Shown here piece after piece: positions 17,343 to 25,257 of a stretch of DNA of 64,000 nucleotides. The position numbers and the translations under genes were made by a program. Below the pieces are notes generated by a model. It searched no databases. It had not been told where the DNA came from and was given only the letters and a program-made list of their open reading frames with translations. Numbering within the stretch: position 1 is the stretch's first letter; each line of letters opens with the position of its first letter. Origin of the DNA: Methanoculleus sp. 7T (GTDB lineage Archaea > Halobacteriota > Methanomicrobia > Methanomicrobiales > Methanoculleaceae); the NCBI RefSeq assembly GCF_023195915.1, contig NZ_JALPRP010000001.1:496001-560000 (forward strand), written 5' to 3'.

Positions 17343-18632
17343 ATGTTCTGGAACAGAGCGATGGAGACAATCCGGCCTGATGAACTCGCGGAACTTCAAC
17401 TGAAGCGGCTGAAATGGACGCTTCGTCAGGCGCAGGAAGTAGGGCTATACCAGAGAAAGTTCAAAGAAGCGGACGTCTCGCCGGACGATATCAAGTCGCT
17501 CGACGATGTGGAGAAACTCCCCTTCACCTACAAAAAGGAACTCCAGGCCGGATACCCGTTCGGCCTCTTTGCAGTCCCGCTCAAGAAGATCGTGCGGATC
17601 CATACCACCTCCGGCACCACCGGCAAACCGACCGTCGTCGGTTACACCCGGCAGGACCTGGATAACTGGTCGGAGCTGGTCGCGCGGAACATGACCATGA
17701 TCGGCCTCGGGGAAGATGATATCTTCCAGAACGCGGTCAACTACGGCCTCTTCACCGGGGGTCTCGGGTTCCATTACGGCGCCGAGAAGGTCGGCATGAC
17801 CGTGATCCCGAGCGCAACCGGCAACACCCGCCGTCAGATCGAGATGATCGAGGATTTCGGGGTGACCGCCATCCACTGCACGCCGAGTTACGCCCTCCAC
17901 CTCGCCGAGGTGGCAGAGTCGATGGGAAAGACCCTCGATACCCTGCGGATCGGGATCTTCGGGGCCGAACCTTGGTCTGAGAGCATGCGGGCCGAACTCG
18001 AACGGCGCCTCGGCCTGAAGGCCTACGACAGTTACGGGCTCTCGGAGATGTACGGCCCGGGGGTGGCGTTCGAATGCCCGGAGCGGGACGGGCTCCACCT
18101 CTGGCACGACTGCTACCTTGCAGAGATCATCGACCCGAAGACTGGTGAGCGGCTCGCTCCCGGCGAGCGGGGGGAACTCGTCATCACGCCGCTCGTCAAG
18201 GAGGCCTTGCCGCTCGTCCGCTACCGCACCGGCGACGTGACCCGCTTGATCGAGGGCGAGTGCGCCTGCGGGCGCGGACAGAGGATCGAGAGGATCACCG
18301 GCCGCAGCGACGACATGCTGGTCATCCGGGGGATCAACGTCTTCCCGTCGCAGATCGAGCACGTGCTCCGGTCCCTCCCCGAGGTCGGGGAGCAGTTTAT
18401 GGTCTACGTCGACCGCACGAAACACCTCGACGAGATGACCATCGAAGTGGAGATGACCCGGGCCGGGTTCTCCGGCGAACTCCAAGACCTCGCTCGCGTC
18501 CAGAAGAAGATTGCAGGCGAGCTTCACAACACCCTCGGGCTCCGGACCGCGGTGAAATTGGTGGAGCCCGGGTCGCTGCCGCGGTTCGAGGGGAAGGCAA
18601 AGCGGGTCATCGACCGGCGGAGGATCCTGTGA
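17343..18632 (+). CDS. paaK: Phenylacetate-CoA ligase family protein (first copy)
   Basis: A 429-residue adenylate-forming ligase. The P-loop TTSGTTGKPTVVGYT begins at residue 88. Further motifs are YDSYGLSEMYGPG, a GELVITPL strand, LVRYRTGDVTRL and the C-terminal hinge with GRSDDMLVIRGINVFPSQIE. Archaeal members activate aryl acids such as phenylacetate or indoleacetate, or run in reverse to make ATP from the aryl-CoA produced by indolepyruvate oxidoreductase. It overlaps the second copy by three bases (TGATG frame). A structured leader precedes it. Substrate is inferred from the family only. Confidence 0.9.
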   Translation: MFWNRAMETIRPDELAELQLKRLKWTLRQAQEVGLYQRKFKEADVSPDDIKSLDDVEKLPFTYKKELQAGYPFGLFAVPLKKIVRIHTTSGTTGKPTVVGYTRQDLDNWSELVARNMTMIGLGEDDIFQNAVNYGLFTGGLGFHYGAEKVGMTVIPSATGNTRRQIEMIEDFGVTAIHCTPSYALHLAEVAESMGKTLDTLRIGIFGAEPWSESMRAELERRLGLKAYDSYGLSEMYGPGVAFECPERDGLHLWHDCYLAEIIDPKTGERLAPGERGELVITPLVKEALPLVRYRTGDVTRLIEGECACGRGQRIERITGRSDDMLVIRGINVFPSQIEHVLRSLPEVGEQFMVYVDRTKHLDEMTIEVEMTRAGFSGELQDLARVQKKIAGELHNTLGLRTAVKLVEPGSLPRFEGKAKRVIDRRRIL

Positions 18633-19933
18633 TGGGCTGCTGGAACCCGAAAGTGGAGCAGATGCCGGCCGAAGAACTGCGGCAGGTCCAGTATAAACTC
18701 GCGAAGGCGCAGATCCAGCGTGTTTACGAGGTGAGCGAGTTCTATCGGCGGCGAATGAAGGAGCAGGGAGTCAGACCCGATGACATAAGGTCGCTCGGCG
18801 ATATCAGGAAACTCCCGTTCATGTACAAGCGGGACCTGCGGGACAACTACCCTGACGGGCTCTTCTGTGCACCGAAAGATGAACTCGTCCGGTACCACGT
18901 CTCTTCGGGAACGACCGGGAAACCGACCGTCGTCGGATACACCAGGCGCGACATCGATAACTGGAGCGAGTCGCTGGCGCGTGCGTTCTCCTCCTGCGGC
19001 CTCGGGTGCGGGGACGTACTCCAGGTGAGTTACGGCTACGGTCTCTTCACCGGCGGCCTCGGGGTCCACTACGGCGCCGAGAAGGTCGGCGCAACCGTCC
19101 TCCCGACGAGCGTCGGGAACACCGAGCGGCAGATCGAATTGATGCAGGACCTTCACACCACCGCCATCGCATGCACCCCATCCTACCTCCTCCACCTCGG
19201 GGAGGTGGCGGAGAAGATGGGCGTCTCCATCAAGAACGACACCGATCTGCGTATCGGGATCCTCGGTGCGGAGCCTTGGTCCGAGCAGATGCGGATCCAG
19301 ATCCAAGATTGGCTCGGGATCCGCGCCTACGACATCTACGGCACAAGCGAACTCTCCGGCCCGATGTTCACCGAGTGCTCCGAGCAGCAGGGCATCCATA
19401 TCTGGGGTGACATCGCTCTTGCGGAGGTCGTCGATCCTGATACCGGCGAGGTGCTCCCGCCGGGCGAGCGCGGCGAACTGGTCGTCACCATCCTGCAGAA
19501 GGAGGCGTTCCCCATGATGAGATACCGGGTCGGGGACATCACTGTTCTGGACGAAGGCCCCTGCGCCTGCGGGCGGACCCATCCGAGGATCCGGAGGATT
19601 CAGGGGCGTGTGGACGATATGTTGATCGTCCGGGGCATCAATGTCTTCCCGTCGCAGGTGGAGCATGCTCTGCTTGAGATACCCGAGGTCGGCAGGCATT
19701 TCCAGATCGTCGTCGACCGGAAGGGTGCGCTCGATACCATGCTCGTGCGGGTGGAGGTGAGCGAGGAGGCGTTCTCCGATAAGATCACCGACCTCATGGT
19801 GATCAAGAAGATGGTGGAGTACCGCCTCAAAAGTGCCCTGAACGTGGGCGTGGCGGTGGAACTGGTCGAACCGGGAACCCTTCCGCGCTTCGAAGGCAAG
19901 TCGAAGAAAGTCATCGACAGGAGGTCGTTATAA
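18632..19933 (+). CDS. paaK: Phenylacetate-CoA ligase family protein (second copy)
   Basis: A 433-residue paralogue of the preceding gene, starting at the ATG that overlaps its stop codon. It repeats the same motif order: VSSGTTGKPTVVGYTRRDIDNW, YDIYGTSELSGPMFTEC, MMRYRVGDITVL, and GRVDDMLIVRGINVFPSQVE. The TTSG of copy one is VSSG here, and the substrate-pocket region YGTSELSGPM differs from YGLSEMYGPG, which suggests different acyl substrates. It overlaps the following ACT gene by one base (TAATG). The three genes form one tightly coupled operon. Confidence 0.9.
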   Translation: MGCWNPKVEQMPAEELRQVQYKLAKAQIQRVYEVSEFYRRRMKEQGVRPDDIRSLGDIRKLPFMYKRDLRDNYPDGLFCAPKDELVRYHVSSGTTGKPTVVGYTRRDIDNWSESLARAFSSCGLGCGDVLQVSYGYGLFTGGLGVHYGAEKVGATVLPTSVGNTERQIELMQDLHTTAIACTPSYLLHLGEVAEKMGVSIKNDTDLRIGILGAEPWSEQMRIQIQDWLGIRAYDIYGTSELSGPMFTECSEQQGIHIWGDIALAEVVDPDTGEVLPPGERGELVVTILQKEAFPMMRYRVGDITVLDEGPCACGRTHPRIRRIQGRVDDMLIVRGINVFPSQVEHALLEIPEVGRHFQIVVDRKGALDTMLVRVEVSEEAFSDKITDLMVIKKMVEYRLKSALNVGVAVELVEPGTLPRFEGKSKKVIDRRSL

Positions 19934-20364
19934 TGGAGAAATCGTATATCGTCAAACAGATCTCAATCTTCTCGGAGAACCGTCCCGGGCGCCTCGCGGC
20001 GATCGCCGTTGCGCTTCGGGATGCGGGAATCAATATCTTTGCATTCAGTATCGCTGAGGCAGACGGATTCGGGGTCGTCCGGGCGCTTGTTGACCGGCCG
20101 GAGGATGCGCACAGGACGCTGACCGAACTTGGGTTCCGCGTCTCGTTCACCGAGGTCATCGGCGTTAAGATGCGCGACGAGCCCGGCGGCCTCTCGGAGA
20201 TCGCGTCGATCCTCGGGGATGCCGGGATCAACATCGAGTACGCCTACGCCTACTCCGGTAAGGACGGGGCGGTCCTCATTGTGCGTGTGGACCAAGTCGA
20301 GGACGCCATCCGGCAGATCCTCGGCCACGGGGGAGAACTCCTCAAAGCGTCTCTCTTCCGGTGA
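19933..20364 (+). CDS. Double ACT-domain protein
   Basis: A 143-residue protein made of two ACT domains. The first is ISIFSENRPGRLAAIAVALRDAGINIFAFSIAEADGFGVVRALVD; the second is GVKMRDEPGGLSEIASILGDAGINIEYAYAYSGKDGAVLIVRVD. Both keep the ligand-binding glycine turn between strand one and helix one. ACT domains bind amino acids, so this small protein probably senses an aromatic amino acid or related acid and controls the ligases encoded just upstream. This pairing of PaaK with a stand-alone ACT protein recurs in archaea. Confidence 0.88.
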   Translation: MEKSYIVKQISIFSENRPGRLAAIAVALRDAGINIFAFSIAEADGFGVVRALVDRPEDAHRTLTELGFRVSFTEVIGVKMRDEPGGLSEIASILGDAGINIEYAYAYSGKDGAVLIVRVDQVEDAIRQILGHGGELLKASLFR

Positions 20365-20370
20365 CCGGGG

Positions 20371-20733
20371 TCAGACGGGAGCCCGGGGCACCTCCGGGCC
20401 CTCGTCTTTCCTGAACATGTGAACCCTCCCCACAACCTGCCGGACCGGGATGACGAATGCAAGCCCCATCCCAGGCCGGTCCAGTTCGGCGGCGGCGACG
20501 ATCGCCGCGAGCACCGCATCGGTTCGGGATGCGGCGACGACCGTCAGGATGATCTCTTTCTCAGGCTCGATGGCGATCCCAAGAAGCGTCTTTACCTCGT
20601 GGATCCCGGTCCCGCGGCCGAGGAGGATGGTCCCCCCCTCGGCCCCGGCCCGGCGGGCCGCTGCGATCACCGGCTCGGACCAGCCTCTTTTGACAATTGT
20701 GACGATCAGTTCGTTATCGGACTCGTTATTCAC
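20371..20733 (-). CDS. PII-like signalling protein paired with DUF1538 transporters
   Basis: A 120-residue protein with the ferredoxin-like PII core: LIVTIVKRGWSEPVIAAARRAGAEGGTILLGRG, then EKEIILTVVAASRTDAVLAAIVAAAEL and GLAFVIPVRQVVG. It lacks a classical uridylylation T-loop; the loop region is short (TGIHEVKTLLGIAIEPEK). It begins with GTG and overlaps the end of the upstream DUF1538 gene by four bases. Its location after two DUF1538 membrane proteins suggests a soluble regulator of that transporter, as GlnK is for Amt. That role is inference. Confidence 0.8.
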   Translation of the reverse strand: MNNESDNELIVTIVKRGWSEPVIAAARRAGAEGGTILLGRGTGIHEVKTLLGIAIEPEKEIILTVVAASRTDAVLAAIVAAAELDRPGMGLAFVIPVRQVVGRVHMFRKDEGPEVPRAPV

Positions 20734-21434
20734 GTCTCTTCACCTCGTCTTCTCCGGTAGAGGATGCCGAGCATCAGCACCGAGAGTATGGGTGCAAGCG
20801 CTATCAGCGCAATCAGCCCGAAGCCGTCGGTGACCGGGTTACGGCCCTCGATCCCTGCCGCGACCCCGACGGCGAGGGAGAGGAGGAAGGTGACCGCCAT
20901 CGGGCCGGTGGCGACACCCCCTGAGTCGAACGCTACCCCGACAAACTCTCCGTCCGAGAAGAGGAGAAGGAGGATAGCAAGGAAGTAGCCGGGGATGACG
21001 AAATAGAGCAGCGGGATCGCATAGACGAGACGGGCCATCCCGAGGGATACGGCGACGGCGACACCGAAAGAGAGGGTATAGAGGATCAGGGACTCCCCGA
21101 TGTAGCCGCTCGACGACTCTTCGACCTGATAACAGAGGACACGGACCGCCGGTTCCGCGTAAGTTGTAAGGAACCCGAGGAGAAATCCGAACGGTATCAG
21201 CAGCCATCGCTGGTCGAACGCGGCGAGGGCCTCCCCGATCTCCCGGCCCGCCGGGAGGAACGCGACATTGACGCCTTGGAGGAAGAGGACCATGCCGAGG
21301 AACGCAAGCAGGATGCCCTTCCCGAGGTTTGCGACGTAGACCCGCGGGAGTTTCAGGTAGAGCGCTTGGAACACCCCAAAGAAGAGGAGCAGGGGAAGGA
21401 GCGCCCGAGCCACTTCGAAGACGATCCGGTCCAC
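20730..21434 (-). CDS. DUF1538 membrane protein (second of pair)
   Basis: A 234-residue, very hydrophobic protein with about seven membrane segments, GTG start. Recognisable DUF1538 features are the opening ALLPLLLFFGVFQALYLKLP, the conserved acidic loop TTYAEPAVRVL after the third segment, and the glycine-rich AFDSGGVATGPMAVTFLLSLAVGVA near the C-terminus, which looks like a re-entrant or substrate-binding turn. It ends in a short arginine cluster in the cytoplasm. It is 23 bases downstream of a paralogue and overlaps a PII-like gene. A heteromeric transporter of unknown substrate is likely. Confidence 0.85.
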   Translation of the reverse strand: MDRIVFEVARALLPLLLFFGVFQALYLKLPRVYVANLGKGILLAFLGMVLFLQGVNVAFLPAGREIGEALAAFDQRWLLIPFGFLLGFLTTYAEPAVRVLCYQVEESSSGYIGESLILYTLSFGVAVAVSLGMARLVYAIPLLYFVIPGYFLAILLLLFSDGEFVGVAFDSGGVATGPMAVTFLLSLAVGVAAGIEGRNPVTDGFGLIALIALAPILSVLMLGILYRRRRGEET

Positions 21435-21457
21435 CCCGTCGAGGAGCGCCGCCGCCG

Positions 21458-22153
21458 TCAGGAGTAGACCACCCCCATCACCATGACGCCGAGGATGGGG
21501 CCGAGCGAGGCGAGCCCGATCAGGCCGAAACCGTCTGCAAGGGCCGATCGTCCGGCAAGGACCGCACTGACGCCGACCCCGAGAGCCAGGATGACCGGGA
21601 CCGTCAGGGGCCCGGTCGTCACGCCGCCCGCATCAAACGCGATGGCAAGGAAGTCCGGCGGAATGAAAGGAGCAAGGAGGAGGACGATGCCGTATCCTGC
21701 GGCGAAGAGATAGGCTATCGGGATCGCGAAGATGATCCGGAGGACCGCCACGGCGACAAAGAACCCGACGCCGACCGCGATGACGACGATCAGGGGCTCC
21801 TGCGGGATACCGCCCCGGGAGACGGTATCCACCATGCCCGCAAGGACACGGACGTCGGGCTCCGCCACGGTGGCAAGGAACCCGAAGAGGAACGCTCCGA
21901 GGACAACAAGGGCGAGCGAGCCCCGGGCGGGAAGTTCAGACCCTATCGCCTCGCCGACCGGAAGGAGGCCCGCCTTCACGCCTGAGAGAAAGAGCGCGAT
22001 CCCGAGAACGACCATGCCGCTCCCGAGCAGGAATTGGAGGAGGGCGGAGGGCGGCACCTTGAGCACGCCGACCTCAAGGATGACGATGACGAGGATGATG
22101 GGGAGGACTGCACGGATAACCTCGGTGGTCGACTTCCTGATATCCCGCATCAT
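21458..22153 (-). CDS. DUF1538 membrane protein (first of pair)
   Basis: A 231-residue paralogue of the next gene with the same layout: LPIILVIVILEVGVLKVPPS at the start, the acidic loop ATVAEPDVRVLAGMVD, and AFDAGGVTTGPLTVPVILALGVGVSAVLAG near the end. The matching EP-DVR/EP-AVR and FD-GGV-TGP motifs in both chains look functionally important. It is the first gene of a three-gene operon ending in the PII-like regulator. The substrate is unknown. Confidence 0.85.
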   Translation of the reverse strand: MMRDIRKSTTEVIRAVLPIILVIVILEVGVLKVPPSALLQFLLGSGMVVLGIALFLSGVKAGLLPVGEAIGSELPARGSLALVVLGAFLFGFLATVAEPDVRVLAGMVDTVSRGGIPQEPLIVVIAVGVGFFVAVAVLRIIFAIPIAYLFAAGYGIVLLLAPFIPPDFLAIAFDAGGVTTGPLTVPVILALGVGVSAVLAGRSALADGFGLIGLASLGPILGVMVMGVVYS

Positions 22154-22870
22154 GCCGCCGCTCCTCCCCGGGTGGCCGAGGGGATCGGCTACTGTGTCAC
22201 AAGATCAGATAAAGAAGTCGTCCCCGGATGGTCTGAGACCAGGAATCCATACATAAATCCCGGGTCCCGGCAGATCCTGGCTATCGCCACAGAGGAGGGA
22301 CCAGAGGGGGTTTCGCCCTCCCCCTGGCGCCACTCATAAGAGCGTCCCGACGAGCCCCCACTCCGCCCGGCCTGCGGCCTCCTCCCCGCCCCCCGGGGGG
22401 CGGGGGCAGTCATTGTGATATTCAGTGGGAAGCCGTGCCAGGGGCCACAGGTGGAGGGATGGTCTGGACCCTGGCCTTCCCCGGATTTGTCCTCAGGTTT
22501 ATCCCAGACACTGGACCGTGGTGGATATCACATCTGGGGGGGCTGACGGGGAGGGGGGCTTGCCCCCCTCCCCTGTCTCACCAGATAGCGACACCCGTAC
22601 TCCCAACTCGAAGACCTCCGATCTTTGAGTGTGTGAGCTAAAGCGAGCACAAGAAACTCAAAGGGTTTCGCGGAGAGACCGGATAGTGCATCCGGCGAAA
22701 CGACGGGTGCATGAGCACCGGAGGTGTGAGAAACGATTCCCCCCCGAAGGAGAGGAGTTCGAAGGGGTGTCCCGGCAGAGGCATTTGGAGATGGCCTCCA
22801 ACAGAGCCTGTGGCCGAAACGGTCACAGACGGGTTTGGTGATAACCTCAAAGACAGATGTCCGTCGCCGG
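22154..22870. repeat. Non-coding gap with dispersed repeat copy D
   Basis: From about 22270 to 22760 the gap contains modules shared with other gaps. These include the GGCCTGCGGCC hairpin (22369-22379), CCCCGCCCCCCGGGGGGCGGGG (22383-22405), and a ~97-base block 22427-22523 that matches 39753-39850 with roughly ten differences. It also has TGGACCGTGGTGGATATCAC at 22512-22531, a GGGGAGGGGGGC/GCCCCCCTCCCC hairpin at 22549-22574, and GAAACTC-type hairpins near 22652. No gene is supported. Confidence 0.65.
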
Positions 22871-24160
22871 TCAGTGCCGCGTCTCCCATTTCAGGAGTTC
22901 CACAACATCCGAGAGCGTCCGCCCGCGCCGGATCTCCTCGCGGATCCGCTCCTCGGTCTTCTTTACTTCCATTGCCCGGCGTGCGACCTCGTAGGCCCGT
23001 TCCCGGGGGACCACCACAACACCGCTCTCGTCGGCGACGATCCAGTCTCCCGGCCGCACCTCCTGCCCGCAACAGACGATCTCGGTGTTGATCTCCCCAA
23101 GACCCTTCGGCTCTCCGGCGTTCGGGGCGGTCGCCCGGGCAAAGACCGGGAACCCCATCTCTCTGATGTCGTCCACGTCCCGCACCGCCCCATCGATCAC
23201 GATGCCGACGACTCCGCGGTTTTCGGCGGAGTGGGTGGCAAGTTCGCCCCAAGGCGCGACGTGCGTCCCGCCGTCGTTGCTGATGACGAGGACATCCCCC
23301 GGCCCGGCGACATTGATCGCCTCGACGGGTTTTGCCCAGTCCCCGGCGATGGTTCTGACCGTCACCGCTCGGCCGACCGCTTTTGTCCGGCCGCAGATGG
23401 AGACGATGCCGGTCATAGCCCCTTTTCGGTGCATGGCGTCGGTGACGTTCGGCGCAGAGACCGCTTCCAGCAGGCGGCGGATGGCGGCATCGGGACTCTC
23501 CTCCTCCCGTGGGCGTATCTCGGGCCGGTCGATGGCGCCCCTGACCCGTTGCGCCGCCGCGGTCACGTCGGCAGCCTTGACGATGTTTCCGCCGACGATG
23601 ACGATCGAGGCCCCGGCGGCAACCGCTTCGGACGCGGTCGCCGCATCGAGCCCCCCTGCGACGGCGATGGGCGTGCTCACCTCCCCGGCAAGGCGGCGGA
23701 GGAGGTCGAGCGACGACCTCCCGATCATCTGCTGGTCGATACCTACGTGGGCGTTGATGTAGTCGACGCCGAGTTCAGCAAGTTCGCGGGACCGGGAGAC
23801 GGGGTCTTGGACGTTGATGAGGTCGGCCATGATCCTGACGCCGTACTTGCGGGCAGACCTGACCGCCTCGGCAATGACGGTATCATCCGCATCGCCGAGG
23901 ATGCAGACGATGTCGGCACCGGACTTCGCCGCCATCTCCACCTCGACGGCCCCGGTGTCGGCGACCTTCATGTCCGCGACGATCTCATGTCCGGGGAAAC
24001 GTTCCCGGAGCGTACGCACGGCCTGCATACCCTCGCTCTTGATCAGGGGTGTCCCGGCCTCTATCCAGTCCGCGCCACCACGGACCGCCTCATCCGCGAT
24101 CTCTACCGCACGATCGAGCTCGAGGAGATCGAGCGCCACCTGGAGAACCGGCGTTGCCAT
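22871..24160 (-). CDS. 3-hexulose-6-phosphate synthase fused to RraA-like domain
   Basis: I start at the ATG ending at 24160 (MATPVLQVALDLLELDRAVE), giving 429 residues. Residues 1 to about 205 are a hexulose-6-phosphate synthase barrel with DMKVADTGAVEVEMAAKSGAD and NAHVGIDQQ. The enzyme interconverts hexulose-6-phosphate with ribulose-5-phosphate and formaldehyde, the archaeal route to pentoses. From about residue 225 there is an RraA-like domain (VTDAMHRKGAMTGI, GDVLVISNDGG, GIVIDGAVRDVDDI, PGDWIVADESGVVVVP). Such proteins can be HMG/oxaloacetate-type aldolases rather than RNase inhibitors. The partner isomerase is at 58293-58919. Minus-strand AT-rich sequence at 24170-24192 probably holds the promoter. 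Confidence 0.9.
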   Translation of the reverse strand: MATPVLQVALDLLELDRAVEIADEAVRGGADWIEAGTPLIKSEGMQAVRTLRERFPGHEIVADMKVADTGAVEVEMAAKSGADIVCILGDADDTVIAEAVRSARKYGVRIMADLINVQDPVSRSRELAELGVDYINAHVGIDQQMIGRSSLDLLRRLAGEVSTPIAVAGGLDAATASEAVAAGASIVIVGGNIVKAADVTAAAQRVRGAIDRPEIRPREEESPDAAIRRLLEAVSAPNVTDAMHRKGAMTGIVSICGRTKAVGRAVTVRTIAGDWAKPVEAINVAGPGDVLVISNDGGTHVAPWGELATHSAENRGVVGIVIDGAVRDVDDIREMGFPVFARATAPNAGEPKGLGEINTEIVCCGQEVRPGDWIVADESGVVVVPRERAYEVARRAMEVKKTEERIREEIRRGRTLSDVVELLKWETRH

Positions 24161-24292
24161 ACCGTATAGTATAGCGGAGATTGTATTTATCAGATGCCGG
24201 GCCGGGGGAAACCTATATGAAATGAGATGTTTGAGGTAGCCGGAGCCCTGGAGACGGGCGGTTGTATCGGCAAGCACGGATGTGATTGAAGT

Positions 24293-25252
24293 ATGGTTGA
24301 AATAGGTTACAAACTAGCGAGCGAGGAGCACGGACCCCTCGACTTGGTCTGCAACGCCCGCCAGTCGGAAGATGCCGGCTTTGCGTTTGCCATGATATCG
24401 GATCACTACCACCCATGGACCACCCGGCAGGGGGAGAGCCCGTTCGTCTGGAGCGTCATCGGGGGCATATCACAGGTGACGGCGGAACTCCGACTGCTCA
24501 CAGGCGTTACCTGCCCGACAATCCGAATACACCCTGCGATCATCGCCCAGGCCGCAGCCACCGCCGCCGCGATGATGCCCGGACGGTTCATTCTCGGCCT
24601 TGGCTCGGGTGAGAACCTCAACGAACACATCTTCGGCGATCGCTGGCCCCCGGCACCGGTCAGGATAGAGATGCTCGAAGAGGCGGTGGATGTGATCAGG
24701 ACGCTCTGGAAAGGGGGTATGCGGGACTACTACGGCTCCTTCTACACCGTGGAGAACGCACAGGTCTTTTCGCTCCCGGAGACTCTCCCTCCGATCTACA
24801 TAGCGTCGGAAGGCCCGATCAGCGCCTCCATGGCTGCCCGGGCCGGCGAGGGGTTCATCAACGCAGGAACAAACGCGGAGGAGAGCCTCGTCGTCTTCCG
24901 GGACTCCGGGGGCGGGGATAAACCGGCCTACGTGGAGTTCTCGGTCTGCTGGGCGGAGAGCGAGGAGGAGGGACGGATGACCGCATACGAACAGTGGCCC
25001 ATCACGGCGAACAAAGGAGAACTGAACCGGGTCCTCCCCACGCCGGCCCACTACGAACAACTGGCGACGATGGTGACCCCCGAGGATGTGGTGGAAGATG
25101 TTCCCTGCGGTCCCGACCCGGAGGTGCACATCAAAAAGATCGAGGAGAGCGTCCGGAAAGGGTTCGACCACGTCTGCGTCCACCAGATCGGGCGGCAGCA
25201 ACGGGAGTTCATGGAGTTTTACATGAACGAGGTCCTGCCGCACTTCCGCTGA
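24293..25252 (+). CDS. F420-dependent oxidoreductase, glucose-6-phosphate dehydrogenase-like (catalytic copy)
   Basis: A 319-residue luciferase-like (LLM) protein closely patterned on F420-dependent glucose-6-phosphate dehydrogenase. By alignment from memory to mycobacterial FGD1, the catalytic residues are present. H38 and W42 sit in SDHYHPW (FGD1 H40, W44), E107 in LGSGENLNE (E109), and a histidine in HVCVHQIG (H260 region). It would reduce F420 with an unknown substrate; a methanogen is unlikely to use glucose-6-phosphate itself. A near-identical paralogue begins five bases downstream, so they form a tandem pair. Confidence 0.85.
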   Translation: MVEIGYKLASEEHGPLDLVCNARQSEDAGFAFAMISDHYHPWTTRQGESPFVWSVIGGISQVTAELRLLTGVTCPTIRIHPAIIAQAAATAAAMMPGRFILGLGSGENLNEHIFGDRWPPAPVRIEMLEEAVDVIRTLWKGGMRDYYGSFYTVENAQVFSLPETLPPIYIASEGPISASMAARAGEGFINAGTNAEESLVVFRDSGGGDKPAYVEFSVCWAESEEEGRMTAYEQWPITANKGELNRVLPTPAHYEQLATMVTPEDVVEDVPCGPDPEVHIKKIEESVRKGFDHVCVHQIGRQQREFMEFYMNEVLPHFR

Positions 25253-25257
25253 TAGAC

